DNA of 44,830 nt from positions 1 through 44,830 of the forward strand of contig JAFAYQ010000056.1 in the NCBI GenBank assembly GCA_019240215.1, read 5' to 3'. Shown here piece by piece: positions 27,072 to 35,329 of this stretch (position 1 is the first letter of the stretch; each line of letters begins with the position of its first letter). The notes beneath the pieces were generated by a model, which was not told the origin of the DNA, ran no database searches, and was given only the letters and a program-made list of their open reading frames with translations. The position numbers and the translations under genes are program-made. This stretch comes from Actinomycetota bacterium. GTDB lineage: Bacteria; Actinomycetota; Actinomycetes; Streptosporangiales; Streptosporangiaceae.

Positions 27072-28514
27072 CTAGATGCCGTAGCGCCGGTTGAAGTAGA
27101 GCATCACGTTCAGCGCCGTCCGGGTGTTGCCACCGAGCATGTCGACCAGGGCCGGCCGCTGCCGCGAGGCGATCGCCGCGAATGCGTCCGCGAAGAACTC
27201 CTTGCGGCCGAGGCCACCCGGCTGCCGGTGGAAGTCGCTGGCCAGGTGGGACTGGCACTGATCGTAGAGCATGCGGAACTCGGCCGAGTCGGACTGCCAC
27301 TTTCCGGCCGCCGCGTCGATGTCGTCGAGGGCGTGCCCGACCTCGTGCAGCATGACGTCGGGGGTCGGTGACGGCCGGGTGCCGACCACGATCTTGCGCT
27401 CGCCGTAGGCGCCCGCGCAGGCGTCCCAGGTCGCCCGGCCGGACGGCAGCGGCACCCCGGACAGCGCGGTCATGTCGTCCAGTTGCGGTACCCCGCCCGG
27501 GCCGACGAAGATGCCGTCCAGGCCGGCCGCCAGCTTGTCCTTGATCAGCTGGGGCAGCTCGGCCAGCCGGTCGATGGCCAGCACGGCCTCGTCCGGCACC
27601 CAGGTGGCGGTGTCCCACTGCCGCCAGAGCACGGTCTCCAGCGTGCCGCAGTTGCGGCGGCCGTCCCGCAGGTCGGGCTGCCCCGCCCGGGCCGCCTCGT
27701 GCGCGTGCGCGAACGGCAGCCGTGGCCGGGCCGCGCCGGCGGGCCGCTGGGCGGGCAGGTAGCCGCGGTCGGCTTCCAGCCAGCGCCGGTCGGTGGCGGG
27801 GCGGGCGCGGCCGCGGGCGGCGCGGGCGTCGCGGGCGTTACCGGCCGGGGGCGCCTCCGGCGGCGCGACCGGGGCGGTCCCGTACGGCCTGGACTCGGGC
27901 CGGACCCGGGCCCGGGCCCCGCCGATCGGCACCGCCGAGTCGTCGCCGCGGCCACCGCCGGCGGGCGGCTGAGCGGGCGGCCCGGACGGCGGGCGGGTGG
28001 CCGGATAGGCGGGCGGCCCGCTGGGCGGCCGGTTCGGCCGGCCGGCCGGCGACAGGTTGGACGGGGGCGGACCGGCCGGGGGCGGGACCGGGCCGCGCGG
28101 CCGGGGGCCGGGCGCCGGCCCCGGCTGGCCATACGGCGGAGCGTACGGCGGGCGGCCTGGCTGCGCGGTGGGCTGGGCGCCGGGGTGGACGTGCGGGTTG
28201 GCCGCCCACGGCGGGCCGGCCGACGGCCCGGACCAGGGCGCGCTGGCCTGCTCCGCGGCCCCCGGCCCCTGCTCGTCCCAGGGCGGCCCGGCGGGCGGGT
28301 AACCGCCGTCGGCGGCGGCGCGGCGGTGCCGGCCGGCCGCCTCGGGACCGGTGGCGACCATCTGGCCCCGCCCGTCCCCGTACCGGCCGGGCGGACGGCC
28401 CTGGTCGGGCCGGTCGCGCCGCAGCGGGTCGGCGGCCCGGTCACGCCGGGACCGGAAGCGGCCCACCCGCGGACGGGCGAGCCGGCGGACGCGCTCGAAG
28501 AGCCGTAGCCGCAT
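27072..28514 (-). CDS. Proline-rich protein with ATLF-like (anthrax lethal factor-like) zinc metalloprotease domain
   Basis: This is a 480-aa protein. Residues 1-35 are strongly basic (RLRLFERVRRLARPRVGRF). Residues about 60-250 are Pro/Gly/Ala-rich, with PPSGPPAYP-type segments, and probably disordered. The C-terminal region (about 270-480) ends in a gluzincin-like domain, with HEVGHALDD (H390, E391, H394) and the third ligand probably E439 in KEFFADAFAAI. This layout resembles the lethal factor core/ATLF family rather than classical thermolysin. There is no signal peptide, so export, if any, would need another route. GGGAGGG lies six bases before the ATG at 28514. It is followed by the 92-aa gene. 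The substrate is unknown. Confidence 0.8.
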   Translation of the reverse strand: MRLRLFERVRRLARPRVGRFRSRRDRAADPLRRDRPDQGRPPGRYGDGRGQMVATGPEAAGRHRRAAADGGYPPAGPPWDEQGPGAAEQASAPWSGPSAGPPWAANPHVHPGAQPTAQPGRPPYAPPYGQPGPAPGPRPRGPVPPPAGPPPSNLSPAGRPNRPPSGPPAYPATRPPSGPPAQPPAGGGRGDDSAVPIGGARARVRPESRPYGTAPVAPPEAPPAGNARDARAARGRARPATDRRWLEADRGYLPAQRPAGAARPRLPFAHAHEAARAGQPDLRDGRRNCGTLETVLWRQWDTATWVPDEAVLAIDRLAELPQLIKDKLAAGLDGIFVGPGGVPQLDDMTALSGVPLPSGRATWDACAGAYGERKIVVGTRPSPTPDVMLHEVGHALDDIDAAAGKWQSDSAEFRMLYDQCQSHLASDFHRQPGGLGRKEFFADAFAAIASRQRPALVDMLGGNTRTALNVMLYFNRRYGI

Positions 28515-28676
28515 GTGTCGCCCTCCCTGTTGGCACCCGGGTCTGCACCCGGGCGCCAGCGTACGACGAAACCCCGCACAAGTCACTTCCTCGTGACCTA
28601 CGGTGACGCGTGAGGCGCAGAAGACGACAGATCAGTTGATCAATGCAGATACGGGTTTTTCGCGCGGCAACGTGAG

Positions 28677-28730
28677 GCGGTGTCACCGCGGGGGCGTAAG
28701 CCCCCCAGACCCCCTGGGGCTTACGCCCCC
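28677..28730. terminator. Two adjacent perfect palindromes
   Basis: GCGGTG-T-CACCGC occupies 28677-28689. Immediately next, a perfect 15-bp stem runs from 28690-28704 to 28716-28730 with an 11-base loop. The second is followed by ATTAG on the plus strand. The pair lies downstream of the minus-strand ccsB gene and 15 bp before the plus-strand PLDc_N gene. It may end the heme/cytochrome transcript or act on the small gene. Confidence 0.65.
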
Positions 28731-28744
28731 ATTAGGCTTCCAGC

Positions 28745-28954
28745 ATGTTGCTGGCAGGCGCCCTGTTCGCCCTGTTCATGGTGGGGTTCTGGCTCTACTG
28801 CCTGGTGGACGTGGTGCTCACTCCCAGCGACGAATGCCGCCGGCTGCCCAAGGCGGCCTGGGTGGCGGTGGTGGCGGTGACGTTCGTCATCGGCGCGGTG
28901 GCGTGGCTGGCCGTCCGCTCCCCCGCCGACCCGGGTCAGCTCAGGCCGGCGTAG
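28745..28954 (+). CDS. PLDc_N domain small membrane protein
   Basis: This 69-aa protein has two membrane segments (about 3-22 and 39-57) and the conserved middle WLYCLVDVVLTPSDECRRLP, then KAAWVAVVAVTFVIGAVAWL. This is the stand-alone phospholipase D/nuclease N-terminal (PLDc_N) domain common in actinobacteria. The catalytic HKD part is absent. Function is unknown. Its last 19 bases overlap the 3' end of the convergent ccsB gene. Ribosome site is weak (AGG eight bases upstream), and the large palindrome lies directly before it. Confidence 0.82.
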   Translation: MLLAGALFALFMVGFWLYCLVDVVLTPSDECRRLPKAAWVAVVAVTFVIGAVAWLAVRSPADPGQLRPA

Positions 28955-29976
28955 GAGTGCAGGCCGGTCACGAACGTCTGCACCACCAGCACGTTGAACA
29001 GCAGGCAGCTGAACCCGAGGATCTGGATGTAGGCGGCCCGCTTGCCGCGCCAGCCGGCCGTGGCCCGGGCGTGCAGGAAGCAGGCGTACACCACCCAGGT
29101 GATGAAGGCCCAGGTCTCGACCGGGTCCCAGCCCCAGTAGCGGCCCCACGCCTGGTCGGCCCAGATCGCTCCGGCGATGATGCCGAACGTCCAGATCGGG
29201 AAGCCGAACACCACCGTCCGGTAGGCGAGCCGGTCCAGCGCCTCGGCGCCCGGCAGCCGCCGGAAGATGCCGTGGTCGCCGGGCTGCCGCCCGGCCGCCA
29301 CCTGCCGCTCGTACCGCTCGGCGAACAGGTAGATGACGCCGAGTACCGCGGCCACGAAGAAGATCCCGGTCGACAGGGTCATCGCCGCCACGTGGATGGC
29401 CAGCCAGTACGACTTGAGCGCGGGCACCAGCGGGCCGGCCGGAGTGTAGATGATGGTCTGGGCCAGGCCCAGCGCCACCATCACCGCACCGGTGACGAAC
29501 AGGCCGAGGTGCCAGGCCCGGAACTTGAGCATGACGGCGATGAAGAACAGCATCGCCACGCAGGTCAGCGTGACGACGAACTCGTACATGTCGCCCCACG
29601 GCACCCGGTCGACCGCGATGGCCCGGGTGATCACGCCGGACACGTGGATGGCGGCGCCCAGGAACGTCAGCCCGATCGCGGTCCGCAGCAGCGGGCCGGG
29701 CCGCTGGCGGCCCTTCTCCAGCCCGCCCGGGCTGACCACGTCGCCGTCCCCGGTGTCCCCGGACCCGGCCGGGGCGTCGGCGGCGGTACCGTCCTCGGCG
29801 GTCCCGCGGGCCCCGACCCCCGCCAGCTCGGACACCGGCTGGCTGGCCGGGGCGGCGGCCCGGGCCCGGCGCCCGTAGGCGAAGTCCCCGGCGTAGGCGA
29901 GCATGGCCAGTGAGTAGGTGACCACGGCCACCATCAGCACGTGGTCGCTCACCGCGGACAGCCCGGTGTTAACCAT
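28936..29976 (-). CDS. ccsB: Cytochrome c biogenesis protein CcsB/CcsA (heme handling, system II)
   Basis: This 346-aa multi-pass membrane protein should move heme across the membrane and, with ResB, attach it to apocytochrome c. The tryptophan-rich WWD motif is clear: WGRYWGWDPVETWAF. Conserved histidines lie in AAIHVSGVI, WLAIHVAAMTLS and CFLHARATAG. An insertion of about 60 Gly/Ala/Asp-rich residues (about 38-95) follows the first membrane segment. It starts three bases after the resB stop, so the two are one unit. It is the last gene of the heme block. Confidence 0.95.
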   Translation of the reverse strand: MVNTGLSAVSDHVLMVAVVTYSLAMLAYAGDFAYGRRARAAAPASQPVSELAGVGARGTAEDGTAADAPAGSGDTGDGDVVSPGGLEKGRQRPGPLLRTAIGLTFLGAAIHVSGVITRAIAVDRVPWGDMYEFVVTLTCVAMLFFIAVMLKFRAWHLGLFVTGAVMVALGLAQTIIYTPAGPLVPALKSYWLAIHVAAMTLSTGIFFVAAVLGVIYLFAERYERQVAAGRQPGDHGIFRRLPGAEALDRLAYRTVVFGFPIWTFGIIAGAIWADQAWGRYWGWDPVETWAFITWVVYACFLHARATAGWRGKRAAYIQILGFSCLLFNVLVVQTFVTGLHSYAGLS

Positions 29977-29979
29977 GGG

Positions 29980-31653
29980 TCACTCCGTCTCTTTCCTGCT
30001 CGCCGTGATGTGCTCACGGAGATCACGGGACAGCTCGGCGAACTCGCCCTCGAAGCCGCCGCCGACGTCCGACCGAGCCAGCCCGGCCACGTCCACGGTG
30101 GTGTGCCCCGCCTGGTCAGCGTACGTCCGCACGAAGATCCGGCGCCGCCGGACCAGGAACGACAGCAGCAGGCCGGCCAGCGCCACGATCCCCGAGATCA
30201 GCGCCGGGACCTGCCCCGGGTCGTAGGTCACCTGCAGGCTCACCCACTGCTTGTAGCCGGCGAACGTGAGCGTGCCCTCGCCGTTCGGCAGCTTCATCGA
30301 CTGGCCGGGGGTCAGCACCTCGTCGGAGGTGGCCACCCGGGTCATGCCGGTGGTGTCCAGCTGGTACACAGACTGCGCAACGCCCGAGTTGAGGCCCAGG
30401 TTCCCGCGGTAGGCGATCATGGAGACGGCCGGTTCGAGGGCGGCCGGGAAGGCCGACTCGAGCTGCCCGTTCAGGTCCACCGCGGTGGGCAGGAACACGC
30501 CGGCGAAGCCGAGCTGGTCGGGCTGGGCGTCGGGCGCCTTGACCACGCCCTCGGACAGGTAGGTGGCCTGATCGGCGGGCAGGAACGGGGTGGCCTGGTC
30601 GTAGACGACCTTGCCCTGGCCGTCGGTGACCTTGAACACCGGCGCGTACCCGTGGCCGATCAGGTACAGCTTGGTCGAGTCCACGTTGAGCGGGTGGTTG
30701 ACCTGCAGGCTGTACTGCCTGGGGGTGCCGCCGGGCTGGGCCGTGTAGGTGATGTGGGCGTCGAACACCGACGGCTGGCCCCGGTCCTGGCCGGACTCGA
30801 TGTAGCTGGAGTCGAACCGGTTCAGCGTGACCGTGAACGGGGCCAGGTCGTTGGCCGAGACGAAGTGCCCGGGATGGAAGGCGTCCACGTCGGTCACGGT
30901 GTCGGCGAAGCTGTTGCCCTCGACCAGCAGCCGGTCGGCCTTGTAGCCGAACAGGCCGCCGAGGCCGATCGAGACCAGCAGGGCGATCAGCGCGACGTGG
31001 AACAGCAGGTTGCCGACCTCGCGGCGGTACCCCTTCTCGGCCGACAGCCAGCCCTCGCCCCGGTTCAGCCGGAAGTGGCGGCGGCTCAGGAACGTGGCCG
31101 CCAGCGCCGCCGCCTGATCGGCGCTCAGGCCGGTCTGGAACCGGACCGAGTTCGGCAGCCGGGCCAGGTTGCGCGGGGCGCGCGGCGGCACCGCCCGGGC
31201 CGAGCGGGCCAGCCGGTAGGCGCGCGGCAGCACGCAGCCCGCCAGCGAGATGAACAGCAGCAGGTAGATGGCGGCGAACCAGGGCGCCGCGAACACGTTG
31301 AACAGGCCGAGCCGGTCGAGGATCGGCGCCAGCGTCTTGTGCGCGGTGTAGTACTCCTGGACCGCGGCCGGGTCGATGCCTTCCTGGGGCAGCAGCGAGC
31401 CGGGCACGCTGCCCAGCGCCAGCAGGAACAGCAGCACCAGCGCCACCCGCATCGAGGTGAGCTGCCGCCAGGCCCAGCGCGCCCACGCCACCACCCCGAA
31501 GTGACCGGCCGGCGGGCGGGCGACCGGCGCGTCGGCCGCGTCCCGCTCCCCGATGCCCGCCTCCAGCACCGGCTCAGCCTCGGTCCCGGCCCGGTCGCGG
31601 GCCGGGACCGGCGGGCCGGCCTGACCGGCCGGATCGGTGTGGACGTCGGTCAT
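29980..31653 (-). CDS. resB: Cytochrome c biogenesis protein ResB/Ccs1
   Basis: This 557-aa membrane protein should form the cytochrome c synthase with CcsB. After a Pro/Ala-rich cytoplasmic tail it has AWRQLTSMRVALVLLFLLAL and the LGSVPG start of the family, further segments around YLLLFISLAGCVLPRAY and LLFHVALIALLVSIGLGGL, a large extracytoplasmic domain (about 230-480), and a last segment VALAGLLLSFLVRRRRI. The length is usual. It lies four bases after the TlpA stop, with no ccdA between them. Confidence 0.95.
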   Translation of the reverse strand: MTDVHTDPAGQAGPPVPARDRAGTEAEPVLEAGIGERDAADAPVARPPAGHFGVVAWARWAWRQLTSMRVALVLLFLLALGSVPGSLLPQEGIDPAAVQEYYTAHKTLAPILDRLGLFNVFAAPWFAAIYLLLFISLAGCVLPRAYRLARSARAVPPRAPRNLARLPNSVRFQTGLSADQAAALAATFLSRRHFRLNRGEGWLSAEKGYRREVGNLLFHVALIALLVSIGLGGLFGYKADRLLVEGNSFADTVTDVDAFHPGHFVSANDLAPFTVTLNRFDSSYIESGQDRGQPSVFDAHITYTAQPGGTPRQYSLQVNHPLNVDSTKLYLIGHGYAPVFKVTDGQGKVVYDQATPFLPADQATYLSEGVVKAPDAQPDQLGFAGVFLPTAVDLNGQLESAFPAALEPAVSMIAYRGNLGLNSGVAQSVYQLDTTGMTRVATSDEVLTPGQSMKLPNGEGTLTFAGYKQWVSLQVTYDPGQVPALISGIVALAGLLLSFLVRRRRIFVRTYADQAGHTTVDVAGLARSDVGGGFEGEFAELSRDLREHITASRKETE

Positions 31654-31657
31654 CGGC

Positions 31658-32320
31658 TCAGGTTCCCGCGGTGAGTTTGGTGAGCATGGTGTTCAAGGTG
31701 CCGTAGCTGGTCGCGCCGATGACCCGCCCGGCGATGCGGTGGTCCTGGTCGAGCACCAGCGTGCTCGGGATCGCGGCCGGCGACACGGAGCCGCGGAAGT
31801 CGAGCGCGATCTCGTCGGACTGATCGTTGAAGCTCGGGTAGGTGATGCCGAAATTCTGCATGAAGGCGTCGGCCGCCGACGCTTGGTCCCGGATATCGAC
31901 GCCGACGAACTGGACATCCTTGGCGTGGTACTGCTCGGACAGCACGGCCAGGGTCGGGGCCTCCTTGCGGCAGGGCGCGCACCAGGAGCCCCAGAAGTTG
32001 AGCACGACCACCTTGCCCCGGTAGGCGCTGAGGTTCAGCTGGCTACCGGACAGGGTGGTGCCGGAGACGGTGGGGGCCGCCGCCCGGTGACCGGCCTGGT
32101 AGTAGGTGCTGGTGCCGTCACCCGCCACGAAGTTGTTGCCGTTGCTGGCCGGGGTGTTGGCGGCGATCTGGCCGCCGCAGGCGCTCACCCCGAGCACGGC
32201 GACGGACGCGATCGCAGTCAGAGCCGCGACGCGGCGAACGGTGGCAAGCGAAGAAAACAGGTGAAATCTCCTGGAGCCGAAACTCCTACAGATCGTAGTA
32301 CGACTCCTATTGTGCCGCAT
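31658..32320 (-). CDS. TlpA/ResA-like thioredoxin lipoprotein
   Basis: This 220-aa membrane-tethered thiol-disulfide oxidoreductase probably keeps apocytochrome c cysteines reduced. The active site is WCAPC (113-117) and the cis-proline lies in AAIPSTLV. A signal region ends in the lipobox GVSAC (C48), so it is a likely lipoprotein. With the ATG at 32320 the n-region is long (about 30 residues) and overlaps the upstream gene by 14 bp. A CTG at 32260, eight bases after AGGAG, would give a normal lipoprotein signal, so the true start is open. Three AGGAG-type sites occur between 32260 and 32310. Confidence 0.9.
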   Translation of the reverse strand: MRHNRSRTTICRSFGSRRFHLFSSLATVRRVAALTAIASVAVLGVSACGGQIAANTPASNGNNFVAGDGTSTYYQAGHRAAAPTVSGTTLSGSQLNLSAYRGKVVVLNFWGSWCAPCRKEAPTLAVLSEQYHAKDVQFVGVDIRDQASAADAFMQNFGITYPSFNDQSDEIALDFRGSVSPAAIPSTLVLDQDHRIAGRVIGATSYGTLNTMLTKLTAGT

Positions 32321-32993
32321 CCCCGAGGCTGGCCTGACGGCGGGCCGGCTCGGCGTAGCTCACGTCGGTGATGGTGTCACCGGTGAAGGTGAAGCTGGTC
32401 ACGCTGGCCAGCGCGCACTCCCGGTTGCTGGGGTGGTGCCACAGCCGCTTGCCCTCGACGCTGCGGCGGGTGACCCAGATCGGCAGCTGGTGGCTCACGC
32501 AGACCGCTTCGTGGCCGCGGGCGGCGTCGCGGGCGTCGCCCATGGCGGCCAGCATCCGGGCGGCGATCAGCCGGTAGCGCTCGCCCCAGGACGGCGAGAA
32601 CGGGTTGCGCAGGTACCACCAGTGCTCGAACCGCCTCAGCGACCCGTCGCCGACCCCGAAGACCATGCCCTCGAAGTGGTTCCAGGGCTCGATCAGCCGG
32701 TCGTCGACGACCGGCTCGAGGCTGAACCGCTCGGACAGCGGCTCGGCCGTCTCCCGGGCCCGCTCCAGCGGCGAGGTGAAGATGGCGACCACGTCCCGCT
32801 CGGCCAGGAAGTCGGCGGCGGCCTTGGCCATCATGCGGCCGTCCTCGGACAGCCCGAAGCCGGGGATCCGCCCGTAGATCACGCCTTTGGGGTTCTCCAC
32901 CTCGCCGTGCCGCAGCAGGTGCACGACGGTGGTGTCCGCGCCCTGATGGGCGTGCGCGTCCGGCGCGGCGGGACTCGTTGACTGGTCACTCAT
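32307..32993 (-). CDS. Histidine phosphatase (phosphoglycerate mutase-like) family protein
   Basis: This 228-aa protein of the histidine phosphatase superfamily has the catalytic LLRHGEVENP (RHG) near residue 28, the SPLERARETAEPL segment, E in EPWNHFEGM and the second histidine in VCVSHQLPIW. Members placed between hemL and tlpA are conserved in actinobacteria, but their substrate is not established; a glycolytic mutase role is unlikely. It begins after a 206-bp gap from hemL and overlaps the tlpA gene, so it may carry its own promoter and lead the cytochrome maturation part. Confidence 0.9.
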   Translation of the reverse strand: MSDQSTSPAAPDAHAHQGADTTVVHLLRHGEVENPKGVIYGRIPGFGLSEDGRMMAKAAADFLAERDVVAIFTSPLERARETAEPLSERFSLEPVVDDRLIEPWNHFEGMVFGVGDGSLRRFEHWWYLRNPFSPSWGERYRLIAARMLAAMGDARDAARGHEAVCVSHQLPIWVTRRSVEGKRLWHHPSNRECALASVTSFTFTGDTITDVSYAEPARRQASLGDAAQ

Positions 32994-33199
32994 GGCGCGG
33001 CCAGCTTACCGGCCCCGGCCAGCCCCGGGCGATGGGCCGCCCCGGTGCCGGGACCCAGCCGGCCGTCATGGGCGGCCGGGGCGGGCAGCGGTGACGGGCA
33101 CCGGTGACGGGGGGTGGGGATGAGCGGGACGGGCACCGGAGCGGGAACCGGAGTACGGCCGTTGCTGGCCGGTCACGGGAAAGCCATCCCCGGCCGGGA

Positions 33200-34525
33200 T
33201 CAGGCTGAGAGGACCCGGGCGGCCGCCTGGGCGGCGGCCGGGAGAGCGCTGGCGACGCGGGCGATGGCCGAGGCGTCGTGGGCGGCGGACAGGAACCAGG
33301 CCTCGAACGGGGACGGCGGGAGGTAGACGCCGCCGTCCAGCATCGCGTGGAAGAACGCGGCGTAGGCGGCGGCCGACTGGGTGCGGGCATCGTCGAAGTT
33401 GCGGACCGGGGCACCCCGGCCGAGGAACACCGAGAACAGGTTGCCGGCGGTCTGCAGGTGGTGCTCGGCCCCGGCCGCGGTCAGCGCCTCGGTCGCCAGC
33501 TTGGCCACCAGGCCCGCGGCCTCGTCGACGCGGGCGTAGACCTCGGGGGTGCAGGCCTGCAGGGTGGCCCGGCCGGCCGCGGTCGCCAGCGGGTTACCGG
33601 ACAGGGTGCCGGCCTGGTAGACCGGGCCGGTGGGGGCCAGCCGGTCCATGATCTCGGCCCGGCCGCCGAAGGCGGCGGCGGGCAGGCCGCCCCCCATCAC
33701 CTTGCCGAACGTCATCAGGTCACCGGCCACGCCGTCGCGCCCGTACCAGCCCGACCGGGTCACCCGGAAACCGGTCAGCACCTCGTCCATGATCAGCAGC
33801 GCACCGTGCCCAGCGCAGACCGCCGCCAGCATTTCATTGAATCCGGCGGCCGGCGGGACGACGCCCATGTTGGCCGGGCAGGCCTCGGTGATCACGCAGG
33901 CGATCTGGTCGCCGCGGTCGGCGAAGGCGGCAGCTACAGCATCTTTGTTGTTGTAGGGCAGCACGATCGTGTCGCTGGCGGAGGCGCCGGTCACCCCGGG
34001 CGAGTCCGGCAGCGCGAACGTGGCCACCCCGGAGCCGGCCGCGGCCAGCAGCGCGTCCACGTGACCGTGGTAGCAGCCCGCGAACTTCACCACCAGCGGC
34101 CGCCCGGTGAACCCGCGGGCCAGCCGCAGCGCCGACATGGTGGCCTCGGTGCCCGAGTTGACCAGCCGGACCTTCTCGGCCGGGGTGCGGGCGGCGATCT
34201 CTTCCGCCAGCTCGACCTCACCGGGGGTCGCGGCCCCGAACGACGTACCGGCCTGGGCCGCCTTTTCCAGCGCCGACACCACCGCCGGGTAGGCGTGCCC
34301 GAGGATCATCGGGCCCCAGGAGCAGACCAGGTCGACGTACTCCCGCCCGTCCACGTCGGTCAGGTAGGGCCCGGCCGCCGACGCGATGAACCGGGGGGTG
34401 CCGCCGACCGAGCCGAACGCCCGGACCGGGGAGTTCACGCCCCCGGGAGTCACCGCGCTGGCTCTCGCGAACCACTCCGCCGAACGGTCACCGGGTACCG
34501 GGATCGGATCGGCGGCGGAGCTCAC
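33200..34525 (-). CDS. hemL: Glutamate-1-semialdehyde 2,1-aminomutase
   Basis: This 441-aa PLP enzyme converts glutamate-1-semialdehyde to 5-aminolevulinate, the second step of the C5 heme pathway. Typical motifs are [17 protein letters not shown] near the N terminus, [28 protein letters not shown] and the PLP lysine in [18 protein letters not shown]. Its GTG start overlaps the stop of the PrimPol-like gene (GTGA). It works directly after HemA, encoded a few genes upstream. Length is normal. Confidence 0.97.
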   Translation of the reverse strand: MSSAADPIPVPGDRSAEWFARASAVTPGGVNSPVRAFGSVGGTPRFIASAAGPYLTDVDGREYVDLVCSWGPMILGHAYPAVVSALEKAAQAGTSFGAATPGEVELAEEIAARTPAEKVRLVNSGTEATMSALRLARGFTGRPLVVKFAGCYHGHVDALLAAAGSGVATFALPDSPGVTGASASDTIVLPYNNKDAVAAAFADRGDQIACVITEACPANMGVVPPAAGFNEMLAAVCAGHGALLIMDEVLTGFRVTRSGWYGRDGVAGDLMTFGKVMGGGLPAAAFGGRAEIMDRLAPTGPVYQAGTLSGNPLATAAGRATLQACTPEVYARVDEAAGLVAKLATEALTAAGAEHHLQTAGNLFSVFLGRGAPVRNFDDARTQSAAAYAAFFHAMLDGGVYLPPSPFEAWFLSAAHDASAIARVASALPAAAQAAARVLSA

Positions 34526-35211
34526 GACAGACCAGCCTCCTCACAGGCGTCAACCAGGAACTCCAGCAGCCTAAGCGCATCCGGGAGCGGATGGCCGGCC
34601 GGGTCGCGGAGCCAGCGGGTCATCCCGCCGGGGCCGTCCGCCCCGGGGCCGCCCGCCGACGGCGGGGCCAGCACGTAGCTGTCCCGGCAGTGCCAGCGCA
34701 GCGTGCCCCGGCTGGTGACGTTCTCCGGCTCGTTGTCCAGGCGGCAGGACCACCACTCGTCCTCGTCGACCGGGGCGCCGCGGGTGGTGACGAAGAACAG
34801 CATCCGGCCACCGGCCTCGGCCACCGGGCCGGGCTCGATACCGATGGCCGCCATGGTCGCCAGCGCGGCCGCGCCGACCGTGGTGGGGACGTCGAGGACG
34901 TCGAAGACCCGGCCGGTGACGAGGATCACCGACGCCTGCGGACGGGCCGCCCACCAGCCCTGGATGGTGGGGGTGTCCACCGTCGCCTGCATCTGCCAGG
35001 TGTGCGAGACCGGGTGCGCGCCGGGGGCCGGGCAGCCGACCCGGTCGCAGGAGCAGGCGCGGCCCGGCCGCAGTCCGTCGGTGGAAAGATGAGCGCCCAC
35101 GCACACCGGCCAGCCCAGCGTCGCGTAGTTGACCGCCGCCTGGCCGAGTGGATCACTCCGGTCGCCCCGGTCCGCCTTCCGGCGGCTGCGGCGCCGCACC
35201 ACGTCGACCAT
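34522..35211 (-). CDS. Degenerate bifunctional DNA primase/polymerase (PrimPol)-like protein
   Basis: This 229-aa protein is similar to the N-terminal PrimPol domain of replication proteins: GWPVCVGAH, a Cys cluster [15 protein letters not shown] (53-67) like the zinc-related CxCxxxxC..PGKHP element, [18 protein letters not shown], then DVLDVP. The catalytic LDVD of active enzymes reads LDVP (106-109), and the GGxH motif reads GGRML (134-138), so polymerase activity is doubtful. No helicase or other replication gene is nearby. CAGGAG lies seven bases before the ATG, and a TACGAT -10-like element (minus strand, 35270-35275) lies upstream. It overlaps hemL, so a link to heme synthesis control is possible. 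Confidence 0.8.
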   Translation of the reverse strand: MVDVVRRRSRRKADRGDRSDPLGQAAVNYATLGWPVCVGAHLSTDGLRPGRACSCDRVGCPAPGAHPVSHTWQMQATVDTPTIQGWWAARPQASVILVTGRVFDVLDVPTTVGAAALATMAAIGIEPGPVAEAGGRMLFFVTTRGAPVDEDEWWSCRLDNEPENVTSRGTLRWHCRDSYVLAPPSAGGPGADGPGGMTRWLRDPAGHPLPDALRLLEFLVDACEEAGLS

Positions 35212-35329
35212 CGGCCAGCTCCTGCCCGGAGGCCGGTCAGCACCCGGCCCTCCTCATCGAGTGTCACCCATCGTAGATCAGCGCATACGACGCGTCGGGG
35301 CCATTCGGGCAGGCTGTCCGAGATGTGAC

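Noticed and set aside
33000..33199. Gene or regulatory RNA in the 206-bp gap after hemL
   Set aside because: Only G-rich low complexity with a repeated GACGGGCACCGG; no hairpin, start signal or frame with coding character was seen.
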